Source: an uncultured Bacilli bacterium (GTDB lineage Bacteria > Bacillota_I > Bacilli_A > RF39 > UBA660). From it: a stretch of 6,580 bases of DNA. The notes beneath the pieces are model-generated. The model did no database searches. It was not told where the DNA came from and saw only the letters and a program-made list of their open reading frames with translations. The position numbers and the translations under genes were made by a program. Positions within the stretch are counted from its first letter, which is position 1. Every line of letters starts with the position of its first letter. The DNA lies in assembly GCA_934177995.1 (NCBI GenBank), contig CAKPPW010000041.1, positions 1-6,580 on the forward strand, written 5' to 3'. Shown piece after piece: positions 6,442 through 6,580 of the stretch.

Positions 6442-6460
6442 CCTAGTATACTAATACTGG
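6442..6460 (+). repeat. Small inverted repeat upstream of the last promoter
   Basis: AGTAT pairs with ATACT across ACTA, and CC/GG closes the base with one bulged T. It contains the perfect 10-bp palindrome TAGTATACTA (6444-6453). It sits 11-29 bp upstream of the -35 element, where a regulator could bind. No T tract follows, so it is not a terminator. Confidence 0.45.
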
Positions 6461-6499
6461 ATATACGAAATTGACATTTTCAGAAAAATGTCGTATATT
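6461..6499 (+). promoter_or_regulatory. Consensus promoter overlapped by a long palindrome
   Basis: A perfect -35 TTGACA (6471-6476) and -10 TATATT (6494-6499) are separated by exactly 17 bp. GACATTTT (6473-6480) and AAAATGTC (6485-6492) form a perfect 8-bp inverted repeat around CAGA, filling the spacer and most of the -35. ATATAC (6461-6466) and GTATAT (6493-6498) form a second, outer pair of arms. Such placement is typical of a repressor operator. No regulator gene is visible in the window, and the transcript would start near 6505-6507, reading rightward. Confidence 0.75.
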
Positions 6500-6503
6500 C
6501 ATA

Positions 6504-6580
6504 TTGCACTGAAAAGTGTGAAAATGTTTTTCGCTTCTGGATGGTGCGAGTAATAAATGATTCCAGGCGACAATGTTTTT
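6504..6580 (+). other. Structured 5' leader or start of a small RNA
   Basis: The predicted transcript begins in a hairpin whose 7-bp stem (6504-6510 with 6515-6521, two or three wobble pairs) is capped by a GAAA tetraloop. Downstream, TCGC (6531-6534) can pair with GCGA at 6546-6549 or with GCGA at 6567-6570, and CTGGA (6537-6541) can pair with TCCAG (6562-6566). The 3' arms are followed by CAATGTTTTT at the window edge. I see no ribosome binding site or open frame starting here. I do not recognise a known riboswitch, T-box, rRNA, tRNA, tmRNA or SRP RNA in the visible part. Confidence 0.45.

Noticed and set aside
6346..6474. Open frame crossing the end of the peptidase stub, with a possible TTG start at 6421
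   Set aside because: Short, low-complexity, with no recognisable homology to the missing part of the S51 protein, and it runs into the promoter.
6471..6580. Left end of an insertion sequence or a group II intron start (GTGCGA at 6545-6549)
   Set aside because: Hairpins and GTGCGA are suggestive, but there is no transposase, target duplication or intron domain in view, and the promoter interpretation explains the hairpin better.

Overview
The window is strongly AT-rich, its genes are tightly packed, and all readable genes lie on the + strand. AAAGGA/GGAGG-type ribosome binding sites, TTGACA/TATAAT-type promoters and T-tract hairpin terminators point to a low-GC Bacillota or Mycoplasmatota-like bacterium. 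Pyruvate phosphate dikinase and an unusual PTS EIIB-like protein suggest a fermentative, possibly host-associated lineage. Intact genes encode Trp with TGG, and I saw no in-frame TGA, so nothing requires genetic code 4. The species cannot be named from this sequence.

Region 1 (1-1362) holds two overlapping genes. The first enters from beyond the left edge and carries eight tandem 29-residue (87 bp) helical repeats followed by a more diverged C-terminal region. The second is a 93-residue protein that begins inside the end of the first. Both show a P-x-L-F..S...L..K/I..L rhythm resembling mTERF-type alpha-solenoids. The resemblance is by eye only, and the function is unknown.

Region 2 (1363-4508) is ordinary, well-expressed chromosome. 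A clear sigma-A-type promoter drives a small membrane-anchored EIIB-like protein whose phosphorylatable cysteine is replaced by lysine, and this gene ends in a terminator. An extended -10 promoter then precedes ppdK, a full-length pyruvate phosphate dikinase with all inspected catalytic residues, which also ends in a terminator.

Region 3 (4507-6362) is a decaying cluster: the C-terminal stub of an MBL-fold hydrolase, an open but partly degenerate CYTH-domain gene, an APH-family phosphotransferase broken by several frameshifts, stops and internal losses, and the N-terminal stub of an S51-type peptidase with a perfect ribosome binding site. Ribosome binding sites and gene order are still visible, so this looks like a former operon undergoing relatively recent erosion.

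Region 4 (6363-6580) has no convincing gene. It contains a consensus promoter (TTGACA, 17 bp, TATATT) whose spacer is an almost perfect palindrome, followed by a transcript start rich in potential RNA structure, including a GAAA-capped hairpin and mutually exclusive or pseudoknotted helices. The window ends before the gene or RNA this controls is revealed. The best candidates for something undescribed are the repeat-protein pair at the left end and this operator/leader at the right end.
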